Origin: Verticiella alkaliphila
GTDB taxonomy: Bacteria; Pseudomonadota; Gammaproteobacteria; Burkholderiales; Burkholderiaceae_B
Reading direction: 5' to 3'
DNA length: 40,361 nt
Assembly (NCBI RefSeq): GCF_018904615.1
Contig: NZ_JADCNH010000038.1
Coordinates: 1-40,361, forward strand
Below the pieces are notes generated by a model that had not been told where the DNA came from, searched no databases, and worked only from the letters and a program-made list of their open reading frames with translations. Positions 1 through 11,798 of this stretch are shown piece after piece. The position numbers and the translations under genes are program-made. How positions within the stretch are numbered: the stretch's first letter is position 1; each line of letters starts with the position of its first letter.

Positions 1-169
1 GGCCGGCAGACGCGCCCTGCCCCACGACTCGGCCGGGCGCTGCCGCCAGCACGCACAGGGCCGCGAGGATGAGCCCCATGCCGATCGCGAGGACGGCGGC
101 CCGCTGCCGCTTGCGCGACACCCGCCTGGAAGGGCCAGGCAATGTTGAGCCAGACCCGTCCATGCTCAT
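1..169 (-). CDS. N-terminal fragment of a probable FecCD/BtuC-type ABC permease
   Basis: The reading frame starts with an ATG that overlaps the stop of btuB by four bases (ATGA at 169-166) and runs open off the left edge, so only about 56 codons are visible. The peptide begins with a short basic stretch (RRVSRKRQR) followed by a hydrophobic segment (AAVLAIGMGLILAALCVLAA), as in the first transmembrane helix of FecCD-family permeases. The tight coupling to a B12 receptor gene suggests a B12 (BtuC-like) importer permease, but that is inference from position. Another membrane protein of the same operon is possible. Transcription would come from the riboswitch-controlled btuB promoter. Confidence 0.55.
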   Translation of the reverse strand, partial: MSMDGSGSTLPGPSRRVSRKRQRAAVLAIGMGLILAALCVLAAAPGRVVGQGASAG

Positions 170-2016
170 CGCGGGCGGTAGGCGACGTTGACGAACACCG
201 ACGAGCCCTGCGTGGCGTAGCCCTGGGCCAGCGTGTACTGCTTGTCGAACACGTTGTTCCAGCGCAGTTGCACCTGGGTTTCGGGCGTCACGTCATACGA
301 TGCCGTGAGGGCGAGCAGACCGTAGCCGCCCAGACGCTGACGGCCCACGTCATAGCGCTCGCCGCTCAGATACCATTCGGCGCCCACGCGGGCCAGACCG
401 ATGCGGTGGTCCGCATTCAGGCGGAACACCCGCTTGGCGCGGCGCAGCAGCACGTCGCCCGTCGCGGCGTCGTGCGGATCCTGCAGATCCAGGCTGGCGC
501 GCAGGGCAGTGTTGCCCCATTGGTGGGCGCCCGTGAGCGTCACGCCGCGCAGGATGGCACGGCCGACGTTCTCGGACGGCCAGCCCGTGATGAGATTGGT
601 GACGCGGTTGCGGTAGACCGTGGCACCCAGTTCCGTGCTGCCCCGCTGCCAGCGCAGGCCGGCCTCGACGTTGCGCGACTTCTCCGGCGCCAGGTCCGGA
701 TTGCCGCCACCCGGGTAGTACAGCTCGTTGAAGGTTGGCGCGCGAAAGGCGGTGTTGGCCGCGAGGGTGGCGCGCAGGCCGGGCAGGAGGTCCAGGCCAT
801 AGGCCGCGCCACCCGTGGTCTGGCCGCCGTATTGCGAGTCGTCATCGTGACGCAGGCTGGCCTGCACGTGGTGGCGGCCGAAGTCGCCCGTGTAGACGCC
901 GGTGACCGCGTTGGTGTTGCGCGCGGTGACGGCGTAGTCCGCAGGCATGCCCACGCCTGTCGACCAGTCCTGCAGATCCCCCGTCACGCGCTGCTCGAGC
1001 CGGTCGAAGGCCAGCGTCACGCGCTGCGTGTCCGTGAGTTGGTAGTCGTTCTGCCAGCCGTATTGGCGCTGCCGCGTGCGAAAGCGCGAGTCATCGCCCA
1101 GGGTGATGCTGACGTTCTCGTCCTCGGTCACGCCCAGGCGCAGCGTGCTCAGCCATTGGGCCGTGATGCGGTCGCGGCTCGCGAGGGCAAAGCCTTCCAC
1201 CGTCTGGACCGCACGGTCGTTGTATTCGGCCGTGCTCGCGTCGTAGCCGCCGTTCACGCGGTCGTGGAACATCCGTATCGACACCTCGTGCCCGGTGGCC
1301 CACGCATAGGCAAGCGAGCCCGAGACGTTGCGCTGGTACCAGCTGTCGCGATCCGGGTTGTACGAGAACGCGTTCTCAGGCGTGGTGGCGTTGTAGCCGC
1401 GGCTCTGGCCGTAGCCCGCATTGAGGGCGTAGCGCCAGCCGGCGTTGCTGCCCGCGAGGCTCGTACTGGTGCGCACGGTGCCGTGGCTGCCCGCCCCGAT
1501 GTCGGCGCGCAGCGAGAGCGGCTTGTCCGCGCCCTGGCGCGTGATGACGTTGATGACGCCACCCACGGCGTCGGCGCCGTACAGGCTGCTCGCCGCCCCG
1601 CGCAGGATCTCGACGCGTTCGATGTCGTTCAGGGCGATCGCGTTCAGGGCGCCGCCGCCGGCTGTGGCATTGTTGATGCGCATGCCGTCGACGAGGATCA
1701 GCGTCTGCGCGTTGTTGGCGCCACGCATGAAGAGGCTGGTGGCTGTCTGCGGGCCGCCGTTGTCGACGTACTCGATGCCGTGCTGGCGCGACAGCAGCTC
1801 GGCCAGGCTGCTCGAGCCGGCGCGGTCGATGGCGGCGCGATCGACGACGGTGACGTCACCCAGCACGTCATCGAGGGGTTGGGGAGCGCGGCTGCCGATC
1901 ACGGCAATGGGTGCGAGCTGGGTGGGCTGCGCGGCGTGCGCGGGCAGGCCGGCCTGGGCGGCCAGCAGCAGCGAGCCGGCGGCAGCCGGCAAGCGGGAAG
2001 ACAGACGAGAGGACAT
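166..2016 (-). CDS. btuB: TonB-dependent vitamin B12 receptor (BtuB family)
   Basis: Outer-membrane beta-barrel receptor that imports cobalamin using TonB energy. The start at 2016 gives a 616-residue protein with a signal peptide (MSSRLSSRLPAAAGSLLLAA, cleavage near AHA-A). Longer in-frame starts run back through the riboswitch and are not plausible. The plug domain is clear: PIAVIGSR near residue 40, LAELLSRQHGIEYVD, LILVDGMRINN, and IERVEILRGAASSLYGADAVGGVINVITR. The C-terminus has the barrel-end signature (FDKQYTLAQGY...NVAYRPR). A cobalamin riboswitch lies directly upstream, and metH, a B12 enzyme gene, is divergent, both supporting B12 as substrate. I see no good Shine-Dalgarno site near the ATG, which fits riboswitch-limited expression. 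The gene overlaps the next one by ATGA. Confidence 0.93.
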   Translation of the reverse strand: MSSRLSSRLPAAAGSLLLAAQAGLPAHAAQPTQLAPIAVIGSRAPQPLDDVLGDVTVVDRAAIDRAGSSSLAELLSRQHGIEYVDNGGPQTATSLFMRGANNAQTLILVDGMRINNATAGGGALNAIALNDIERVEILRGAASSLYGADAVGGVINVITRQGADKPLSLRADIGAGSHGTVRTSTSLAGSNAGWRYALNAGYGQSRGYNATTPENAFSYNPDRDSWYQRNVSGSLAYAWATGHEVSIRMFHDRVNGGYDASTAEYNDRAVQTVEGFALASRDRITAQWLSTLRLGVTEDENVSITLGDDSRFRTRQRQYGWQNDYQLTDTQRVTLAFDRLEQRVTGDLQDWSTGVGMPADYAVTARNTNAVTGVYTGDFGRHHVQASLRHDDDSQYGGQTTGGAAYGLDLLPGLRATLAANTAFRAPTFNELYYPGGGNPDLAPEKSRNVEAGLRWQRGSTELGATVYRNRVTNLITGWPSENVGRAILRGVTLTGAHQWGNTALRASLDLQDPHDAATGDVLLRRAKRVFRLNADHRIGLARVGAEWYLSGERYDVGRQRLGGYGLLALTASYDVTPETQVQLRWNNVFDKQYTLAQGYATQGSSVFVNVAYRPR

Positions 2017-2063
2017 GAAGGAGACTTCGGTAGGACGCGCGACCCCGCACGTCGGTCGAGATT

Positions 2064-2092
2064 GAGCCGTCTCCAGAATCGGGGAGCGGCTC
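2064..2092 (-). promoter_or_regulatory. Hairpin between cobalamin riboswitch and btuB start
   Basis: On the minus strand GAGCCG-CTCC pairs with GGAGACGGCTC (10 pairs, one bulged base) around an 8-9 base loop. It sits just downstream of the riboswitch B12 box and about 48 bases before the btuB ATG, so it is a candidate expression platform. No run of T follows it, so whether it acts on transcription or translation is open. Confidence 0.5.
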
Positions 2093-2124
2093 GCCAGGAC
2101 GCCGCACGCGAAGGGCGTGCAACG

Positions 2125-2340
2125 TCGAACCGGCCGGTCTCCGGGCTGCGGGCGTGGCCAAATGGCCTGCAACGCGTCGCCTTCCGGGCCTCTGGATGAA
2201 GCAAGCCTGTGGCATGTGACGCATCGTGATCCTCGTGAGGAACGCACGCTTACCGTTGCGGGGGCAGCACAGGTTGGGGCCGCGCGAGCGGACCTCCTGT
2301 TTCCCGTTTCACCGCCTATGGGGCAGCACCGGTTCTTGGG
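2125..2340 (-). promoter_or_regulatory. Cobalamin (B12) riboswitch
   Basis: The btuB leader contains the conserved blocks of the cobalamin riboswitch in the right order on the minus strand: GGCGGTGAAACGGGAA at about 2302-2317, GCTGCCCCCGCAACGGTA at about 2252-2269, and the B12-box-like CAGCCCGGAGACCGGCCGG at 2130-2148. In this family adenosylcobalamin binding represses the downstream gene, so btuB (and the permease overlapping it) should be expressed when B12 is scarce. Outer limits are approximate because the P1 stem was not folded. Confidence 0.92.
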
Positions 2341-2528
2341 CGCAATGTAACACTCTGTCTCGTAGCGCGATATCTGACGCATGGCCAGTGTCAGGCAGAC
2401 GCGACACTCCGCCTCGTGTCTTGCGTCCGGGCGGGTAGGCCGCACCGACGGTATACAGCACGTTTGCTACGATACCCGGTTGCCCTATCGCCTTACCCGC
2501 GCGCGTGTTGCGCGCGCCTGGAATCCCC

Positions 2529-6311
<3,783 letters not shown>

Positions 6312-6313
6312 GC

Positions 6314-6339
6314 AAAAGGGGCAGGCATTGCGCCTGCCC
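6314..6339 (-). terminator. Intrinsic terminator for the 7700-6379 operon
   Basis: Perfect 8-base stem GGGCAGGC/GCCTGCCC (6319-6326 and 6332-6339) with a 5-base loop. Read on the minus strand it is followed by CTTTTG, so it fits the end of the minus-strand lipoprotein operon best. It may also stop metH transcripts, which converge here. Confidence 0.6.
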
Positions 6340-6378
6340 GTCCGGCGCGCGGGGGCGTGATCCGCCGCGGGGCCGACT

Positions 6379-7700
6379 TCAGTCCGGCAGGGCGATGCGC
6401 GCCACGCTTTCGTTGGCTGTCTTCTCGGCCTTGTCGCCGTTCTTGATGGTCACGTAGAGCACGTTGTTGGCCGCATCCAGCGCGAGGCTGTTGGGGTGAT
6501 CCGGCACCTCGATCGTGTGCAGCCTGGCGTGGCTCTCACTGTCGAACACGGTGACGGTGCCGGCTTCGCGGTTCGTCACGTACAGGCGCTTGCGTGGCGC
6601 GTCCAGCAGTAGGCCCAGCGGGCCTTCATCCGTCTCGATGCTGGCGACTTCCTTGCCGCTGTCGGCCTCGAACACCACCACGCGGTTGCCCGGGTGCTTG
6701 GATTCGAAGCCCGGGAGGCTCTTGATCTGGTAGTCGCGGATCAGGCTTGCGCCCTGGTCCGTCACGTACAGGCGCTTGGCGGCACGGTCCACGACGATGT
6801 TCATGGGCTGTTCGGCCGAGGTCTTCACGCGCTGCACGACATCGCCCTTGACGGGGTCGATGGTGAGGAGCTCGCCCTGCAGGTTGGACGCGTAGACGCG
6901 GTTGTTGTCTGCATCAAACGCCAGCCCCGGCGCCTTGGGGCCGCCCAGGCCTTCGATGGTGTTCACCACCTCGAGCTTTTGCGTGTCGACGACGAAGAGC
7001 ACGCTCTTCTCGCCGTGGCCGCTCACGTACAGACGGTGATTGGCAGGGTCGGGCACCAGTTCGCGCAGGTCATGCGTGTAGCGCGACTTGCCGTCCTCGC
7101 CCGTGGTCTTCTCCTGCAGCTGGACGATGCCGACCTGGCGGTTGTTGGCAATGTCCACGACCGTCACGGACGTGTCGACCGTGTTGCCCACGTAGAGGCG
7201 ATCGGCCGCGTCGTCGATGTTGATGCCGAAGGCCTTGCGATCCAGGACGATCTCGGCTTGCACGGCCAAGGTCTGCGGATCCAGGCGCAGGATCTTGCCG
7301 GGGTCGGAATCTGCACCGAAGCCACCCGAGGACGCGACGAAGACGGCATTCTGACGCGGGCTGAAGGCAAGCTCATAGACGCCACGGGCCAGGGCTTCGC
7401 GCTGGACCTGGGGAGCGGCCGCGACGCTGGCGGGGGCTGCTGCCGAGGCCGGGGCGGCGGGCGTGGCAGGCACGGCCGGCTGCGCCGGCGCGGCAGGTTG
7501 CGCGGGTTGAGCCGGCTGCGCGGGCTGGGCAGGTTGAGCAGGCTGCGCGGGTTGCGCGGGCTGCGCCGGCTGTGCCGGCGCGGCCGGAGCCACTGTCGGG
7601 GCGGTGGGGGCTGCGGCGGGCGCAGGCGCGTGCTGTCAGAGCACGCGGCCAGGAGCGCGGTCACGGCCAGCGCGCCGAGGGTGGTCTTGAACGGGATCAT
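6379..7700 (-). CDS. YVTN/YncE-like beta-propeller lipoprotein with an apparent -1 frameshift
   Basis: Translation most likely starts at the ATG at 7700, which overlaps the upstream stop by ATGA and encodes a lipoprotein signal ([20 protein letters not shown], lipobox LLAAC). That frame then diverges. The propeller lies in the neighbouring frame, open from about 7636 to 6379. One missing base between about 7640 and 7600, for example in ACGCGCC at 7625-7631 or in the five-base G run at 7606-7610, would join them. After a Pro/Ala linker with nine PAQ units come about 320 residues of YVTN-type blades ([28 protein letters not shown]). YncE relatives are iron-regulated periplasmic proteins of unclear function. 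The operon behind a Fur-like box fits this. If the shift is real, only the frame from GTG 7593, without a signal, is intact. Confidence 0.8.
7493..7573 (-). repeat. Nine 9-base tandem repeats encoding (Pro-Ala-Gln)9
   Basis: Nine consecutive 9-base units of the type GCNGGYTGN (plus strand) encode PAQ repeated nine times in the linker of the propeller lipoprotein. Units differ mainly at third codon positions, so this is an old or selected low-complexity linker rather than a fresh expansion. It is likely an extended spacer between lipid anchor and propeller. Confidence 0.85.
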
Positions 7701-8026
7701 GCAGCTTTCCTGTGATGAGACGACGAAGAGGGTTTGGCCCCGGCTCGCGCCTGCTGGCGGCGATCGATGGCAATGAGGGCACAGAACACGAGGCCGGCGC
7801 CAGCGCTGGTGTGGCCGCTGGCGATCACCAGGCCGAGTCCCCAGCCCCAGAGCGCCACGCACAGCCAGACGCAGGCGACGATGAGCAGCCAGCCCGTGAC
7901 GCGGCAGGCGCGGGTGAGATGGGGCGGCGCTTCGCGTCCGAAAAGATCGTCCTGATGGCGCGCCATGGCCAGGGCGAGTCCCGCAAAGCCGCCCACGGCC
8001 AGCACCAATGCCAGGGCGTGGTTCAT
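7697..8026 (-). CDS. DUF3325-type small membrane protein
   Basis: Small protein of 109 residues with about three hydrophobic segments (LALVLAVGGFAGLALAMA near 4-21, VTGWLLIVACVWLCVALWGWGLGLVIA near 43-69, and a segment near 73-87) and a basic C-terminal tail (RRQQARAGAKPSSSSHHRK). The pattern and the position directly after a PepSY membrane protein match DUF3325 proteins, which recur in iron-related operons. The molecular function is unknown. The start overlaps the upstream stop by ATGA, and the stop overlaps the lipoprotein ATG the same way, so translation is probably coupled along the operon. Confidence 0.8.
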   Translation of the reverse strand: MNHALALVLAVGGFAGLALAMARHQDDLFGREAPPHLTRACRVTGWLLIVACVWLCVALWGWGLGLVIASGHTSAGAGLVFCALIAIDRRQQARAGAKPSSSSHHRKAA

Positions 8027-9684
8027 GGGGTGATCCTCGCGGGTGTGTCGCCGGCAGGTGGTGCCGCTCGGGTGGGCTGGCGGGCCGCTGCGGCCTTCAC
8101 GCGGGGCTTGTGCCGGGCCACCCGCATCGCCAGCGCGGCATGCAGCGCTGCCAGACCCAGGAGCGCGAAGTCCAATCCGGCGAACGTCCAGTCACCCCGA
8201 GCGATGGCGCTGGGCAGACCGCGATCCGTCGTGACGAGGTTCAGCACTGGCAGCAGCGCCAGTGCGGCCGCGCTCGCCCAGAGCAGTTCGATCCAGGCGC
8301 GCCGCACGGGACGCACGAGCGCCCATACCAGCGTCAGCGCCCAGACGATGAACATGACATCGACCTCCCAGGTTGCACGCCCGGCCATGTCCACCGGCAG
8401 CAGGCGGTTGGCCCACAGCATGCTCGTCATGGCCAGCGACAGCCCGGCGATGGCAGGAACGTTGAGCCGCTCGACCAAGCGCAGGCCCAGGTGAGGCCGC
8501 GCGCCCGGCGCGAGCTTCTGTCGGCGCTTGACGACCCACAGCACCAGGCCCGAGCCGACCATGGCCGTGCCGGCCAGGCTGACCATGAAGTACAACCAGC
8601 GCGTGACCGTATCGGAGAACCGTCCAAGATGCAGGGCGTACAGCACGCCGCGGGTCTCGGCGGCACCGCCCACGCGGTCCTTGACCTCGATCAGGGTGCC
8701 CGTGGTGCCGTCGAAGGTCATGAACACCGGACTCGCCGAGGTGCGGCCCGCCTCGTTGCGCACGATCATCACGCGCGCGGCCGCATCGCCCGGGTTGTTC
8801 AACTGCACACGGCCGATGCGGTCCTCCCCCCAGCGGGCCTGAGCCTGGCGGACCATGTCGGCCACCGAGGCGAGCGGGGCGGGCTGGCCAGCCGGCTTCT
8901 CGGCAGACACGAAGCTGCTCAGCTCCGCGCTCGCGGCCCGGCGTTCGGCCGCGGTCTGGTACGCCACGTTCTCGCCCCAGGGCATGTACATGAACATCAG
9001 CGTGACCAGGCCGCTGTAGGTGATCATGAGATGAAACGGCAGGCCGAATACCGACAGGGCGGCGTGCCCGTCGAGCCAGGAGCGCTGGCCCTTGCCCCAC
9101 CGGAACGTGAAGAAGTCGGCGAAGATCTTCTTGTGGGTGATGATGCCGCTTACGATGGCCACCAGCATGAACATCGCGCACAGGCCGGCGATCCAGCGGC
9201 CCCACGCGATGGGCAGGTAATGCAGCTGGAAGTGGAACCGATAGAAGAAGTCGCCGCCCCGCGTCTCGCGGGACTTGGCCAGGGCTTCGCCGGTGGCCGG
9301 ATCCAGCGTGGCGCTGCCGAAGCCGCGCCGCCCGCCTTCCGGCGAGCGCCAGAAGGCGTCGATGACGCCGTTGCGGCTGTCCGGCAATTCATAGCTGAAC
9401 TGCGTGGTGCCCGGGGCCAGGCCTGGCACACGGTCCGCCACGCGCTGCGCGACCACGGCGACGTCCTCGCGCTGGCTGACGTGGGGAAGCTCCGGCCGCA
9501 TCCAGCTGGAGATCTCGTCCTTGAAGTAGCTCACCGTGCCCGTGAGGAACATGGCGTACAGGATCCAGCCGACCAGCAGCCCCGCCCAGATGTGCAGGTC
9601 CGACATGGTCTGTCGGATGCCGGGCGGCTTGGGGGCACGCGGTTGTCTCAAGGGTCGGGTCTCGTTCGTCGTGACGGTGCTCAT
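8023..9684 (-). CDS. PepSY-associated transmembrane protein (iron-uptake linked)
   Basis: Inner-membrane protein of 553 residues of the PepSY_TM (PiuB-like) family, found next to siderophore receptor genes and proposed to act in periplasmic iron-siderophore reduction or processing. Visible features are the N-terminal helix with a conserved histidine (SDLHIWAGLLVGWILYAMF near 34-52), a periplasmic PepSY-like region, a pair of helices with histidines (WIAGLCAMFMLVAIVSGIITHKK; GLPFHLMITYSGLVTLMFMY), a second periplasmic part, and further helices near the C-terminus. The start at 9684 overlaps the DUF3649 stop by ATGA, and the stop overlaps the DUF3325 start. Siderophore specificity cannot be told, as no iron TonB receptor lies within this operon. 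Confidence 0.88.
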   Translation of the reverse strand: MSTVTTNETRPLRQPRAPKPPGIRQTMSDLHIWAGLLVGWILYAMFLTGTVSYFKDEISSWMRPELPHVSQREDVAVVAQRVADRVPGLAPGTTQFSYELPDSRNGVIDAFWRSPEGGRRGFGSATLDPATGEALAKSRETRGGDFFYRFHFQLHYLPIAWGRWIAGLCAMFMLVAIVSGIITHKKIFADFFTFRWGKGQRSWLDGHAALSVFGLPFHLMITYSGLVTLMFMYMPWGENVAYQTAAERRAASAELSSFVSAEKPAGQPAPLASVADMVRQAQARWGEDRIGRVQLNNPGDAAARVMIVRNEAGRTSASPVFMTFDGTTGTLIEVKDRVGGAAETRGVLYALHLGRFSDTVTRWLYFMVSLAGTAMVGSGLVLWVVKRRQKLAPGARPHLGLRLVERLNVPAIAGLSLAMTSMLWANRLLPVDMAGRATWEVDVMFIVWALTLVWALVRPVRRAWIELLWASAAALALLPVLNLVTTDRGLPSAIARGDWTFAGLDFALLGLAALHAALAMRVARHKPRVKAAAARQPTRAAPPAGDTPARITP

Positions 9685-9980
9685 GACGAGGCGGCCTGTT
9701 GCCATACGGGCCAGGCAGCCAGTGCAAGCGGGGCGGCGGCCAGGGCCAGTCCTGCCCACGCCCGCCGCGCGCTGCGCACGGCGAACACCCAGATCACCGC
9801 GCCGGTGTAGACCAGGAAACTCGTCAGCATGCCGGTGAGCACGGCCTCAGACGCACTGAGCGGCAGGCTCACGGCGGCCACGCTCGTCAATGCAGCCAGC
9901 GCGTAGCCACCGAACACCGCAGCGACGATGCGTGACGCCAATGGACCGTGGCGCAGGACGCGCCGGACCGGAGAGTTCAT
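9681..9980 (-). CDS. DUF3649-type small membrane protein
   Basis: First gene of the operon, 99 residues, with three predicted transmembrane segments (IVAAVFGGYALAALTSVAA near 18-36, EAVLTGMLTSFLVYTGAVIW near 45-64, and one near 74-91). The GGYALAA start and the AVLTGMLTSFLVY core resemble DUF3649 proteins, which precede PepSY_TM and DUF3325 genes in many proteobacterial iron operons. Function is unknown; a membrane helper of iron-siderophore handling is an inference. The ATG at 9980 was chosen because the hydrophobic core begins soon after and longer versions run through the promoter region. A Fur-like box is centred 55 bases upstream. Confidence 0.8.
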   Translation of the reverse strand: MNSPVRRVLRHGPLASRIVAAVFGGYALAALTSVAAVSLPLSASEAVLTGMLTSFLVYTGAVIWVFAVRSARRAWAGLALAAAPLALAAWPVWQQAASS

Positions 9981-10025
9981 GGGGGCAGCGCAGGGTCCGC
10001 AGACGCGCCCGGCGCTCTCGATAGG

Positions 10026-10044
10026 AACAAGAATGAGTCGCATT
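10026..10044 (-). promoter_or_regulatory. Candidate Fur box for the DUF3649-PepSY operon
   Basis: On the minus strand the sequence AATGCGACTCATTCTTGTT matches the Fur-type pattern AATGAGAATCATTCTCATT at 15 of 19 positions. It lies 46-64 bases upstream of the first gene of an operon whose families are usually iron-repressed. Binding is inferred only from the match. Confidence 0.5.
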
Positions 10045-10048
10045 TTAT

Positions 10049-10077
10049 GTCTTCGTTGCGGCGGAGGCAACGAAGAC
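10049..10077. repeat. Perfect 11-base inverted repeat in the divergent promoter region
   Basis: GTCTTCGTTGC and its exact complement GCAACGAAGAC flank a 7-base spacer. No T run follows on either strand, and it lies between two divergent genes right beside the Fur-like box. An operator or an mRNA-leader hairpin is more likely than a terminator. Confidence 0.6.
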
Positions 10078-10188
10078 CCTATTGCCGAGCACAAGCACGC
10101 CGGCTTCTCTCGACACGTGCCCCCGCGCACCGCGCGGGCACTGACAGTACTATGGCCGCGTCGTGGCTTTGCCCACTCTGGAGCTCCC

Positions 10189-10818
10189 ATGCGAAAGCGT
10201 CTTGCCCTGATCCCTCTCGCCCTCGCCATGTCCGGCGCCAGCCTGCCGGTGCAGGCAGCGTCTGACCCTGCCTCGCCGACTGCCGGGATGAAGCCCCGCA
10301 ATTACTTCGAGAGCCTGGACATGCGCACGGCGCGCTCGAGCCTGGAGGGATTCCTGACGGCCTGGCGCACGGCGGACTATCAGCGCGCCTACTTTCACCT
10401 CTCGTCACCTGCGCAGCGAGGCATGTTCCAGGCCATGTCCGAGTTTCGGGCCGAGTCCCTCTATAAGCCCGAAGGGCTGGGCGGCGTCACGGCATTGGAT
10501 GCCTTCCGACTGGATGACGAGTTCTGGGAAGACGTGCGCTCGATGCCCTCGATGGCATTCGACCGTTCGATGCGCTACGCCGCGCAGCATCTGCTGCTGC
10601 CCGTGGCGATCGGCGCTTTCGAGATCGTGGAGGGTCCGGCCAGCCCAGATGCCACCCGCGTCGTCCTGGACGTGCAGAACGACGGGGTGCCCAAGGCGTT
10701 GCAGGTGGCGATGATCCGCCAGCCGTCGGGGCGCTGGCGCGTGGATCAACTGCGCTGGGACGGCAGCGATCCCCAGCAAAAGCCGTGGGGTCTGACGGAA
10801 CGATCCCCGGGGCGCTGA
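10189..10818 (+). CDS. Exported protein of unknown function
   Basis: The ATG at 10189 gives 209 residues with a typical signal peptide (MRKRLALIPLALAMSGASLPVQA, cleavage before ASDP). The frame is open further upstream, but that part runs through the Fur/inverted-repeat region and lacks protein character. The mature part has a helical stretch (TARSSLEGFLTAWRTADYQRAYFHLSS) and a C-terminal part rich in beta-type patterns (TRVVLDVQND, GRWRVDQLRW). This is reminiscent of small NTF2-like folds, but I do not recognise a family. It is divergent from the iron operon, so it could share regulation from 9981-10188. The stop codon directly abuts the minus-strand ruvA remnant. Confidence 0.75.
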   Translation: MRKRLALIPLALAMSGASLPVQAASDPASPTAGMKPRNYFESLDMRTARSSLEGFLTAWRTADYQRAYFHLSSPAQRGMFQAMSEFRAESLYKPEGLGGVTALDAFRLDDEFWEDVRSMPSMAFDRSMRYAAQHLLLPVAIGAFEIVEGPASPDATRVVLDVQNDGVPKALQVAMIRQPSGRWRVDQLRWDGSDPQQKPWGLTERSPGR

Positions 10819-10869
10819 TCAGCGCGCGAGCAGCTTCAAGGCCATTTTGATGCCGGCGGTGATGGACGT
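10819..10869 (-). pseudogene. Remnant: duplicated 3' end of ruvA
   Basis: On the minus strand these bases encode [17 protein letters not shown] and a stop, matching the end of the intact RuvA at 14678 ([17 protein letters not shown] and stop). The two 60-base ends agree at about 44 positions, and most differences in the matching region are at third codon positions. The copies therefore diverged as functional coding sequence before they came to lie together. Upstream of this tail the similarity to ruvA stops, and the decarboxylase gene ends at 10923. It looks like the displaced end of a ruvA gene marking one boundary of an inserted block. Confidence 0.65.
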
Positions 10870-10922
10870 GTCAGCCGCTTGCGGACACGCGGCTTCAGGT
10901 ACGACGTGCCCGCGAGAAAGGT

Positions 10923-11747
10923 TCAGTCGAGCCGTGTCTGATCCGACAAGTCCTTGCCCCCGCGACTGGTGTACATCCCCGCCGAATGCAGGCCGGTGAT
11001 CGGAAGATCCGCCAGCGCTTGCACGATGTGGTGCTGCGTTGGCATGTCCTCCCAGTGCGGACGATGCCAGATTGCCTGAGCCCGGCCAGTGACGTGCGAG
11101 AGCACGCGCATCTGCGGGCTGCCTGGCGGCGTCATCGTGAGATAGTCCACGTCGGCCTGGCCCCAATTGCCCGTGGCGGGAATGAACTTGTGGTGCAGCA
11201 CGGGCAAGCCACCGCCCAGTGTGAGCGGCGCAGGCGTCAGCTCGTCCAGGGTCAAGTCTAGAAAGCGAAAGCCCTGCCACTGCGCGAGACAGCGATGTTC
11301 GCCGGCACGACTCTGCATGGGTGGCAGATCCGCATAGATCTTGTTCCAGCCCAGTTCCTCGCGTCCGCTCAGGATCGGCTCGGTCAGGTTCTCCCAGATC
11401 ACCGGCTGGAACCAGCCCTGCATCGGGCTATCGCCGGCCCGGCGCACGGGCACGCGCACGCTGAGCATGTTGTAGCCGCGGCCCGCAAGCCAGTCGATCT
11501 CGCTCAGGTAGCTGAACTCGATCGCTAGCAGCGCCTCTTGCAGAGCCTGAAGACCCTCGGGCAGCAGTTGTTGCACGGCATTGGCTTGCGTGTGAAAGCG
11601 CGCATAGACCGAAACGCGATGCGGGCTTTGTGTGTCGTCATAGCGTACGCCAGGCGGGGCCTGGCGTGGGCCAGGGGAAGGGCCGAAGACCGTCGGCATG
11701 CGGTAGAGATCGGGGCGGGGAGCGGCCGGGGAGCGCGGTGTCGTCAT
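10923..11747 (-). CDS. Acetoacetate decarboxylase family protein
   Basis: 274 residues, matching the acetoacetate decarboxylase (ADC) family, whose members decarboxylate beta-keto acids or act on related carbonyl compounds through a Schiff-base lysine. The signature GREELGWNKIYADLP lies at 128-142, with Lys136 as the probable catalytic lysine next to Glu130/Glu131. The preceding segment (GWFQPVIWENLTEPILSGRE) is also typical. It is the last gene of the GntR-Bug-dehydrogenase-decarboxylase operon, 51 bases after the dehydrogenase. A natural inference is that the dehydrogenase makes a beta-keto product which this enzyme decarboxylates. The substrate is unknown. Confidence 0.87.
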   Translation of the reverse strand: MTTPRSPAAPRPDLYRMPTVFGPSPGPRQAPPGVRYDDTQSPHRVSVYARFHTQANAVQQLLPEGLQALQEALLAIEFSYLSEIDWLAGRGYNMLSVRVPVRRAGDSPMQGWFQPVIWENLTEPILSGREELGWNKIYADLPPMQSRAGEHRCLAQWQGFRFLDLTLDELTPAPLTLGGGLPVLHHKFIPATGNWGQADVDYLTMTPPGSPQMRVLSHVTGRAQAIWHRPHWEDMPTQHHIVQALADLPITGLHSAGMYTSRGGKDLSDQTRLD

Positions 11748-11798
11748 GATGAGGTCTGAGCGTAGGCAGGCGGGCGGCGCAAAGCGCCACGCCGCACA

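Noticed and set aside
142-2199. Long plus-strand open frame opposite btuB
   Set aside because: It runs through btuB and the cobalamin riboswitch in antisense and shows no protein features.
10813-10824. Palindrome CGCTGATCAGCG where the exported-protein gene meets the ruvA remnant
   Set aside because: It arises from two opposed TGA stops with GC context; nothing else suggests a recombination or binding site.
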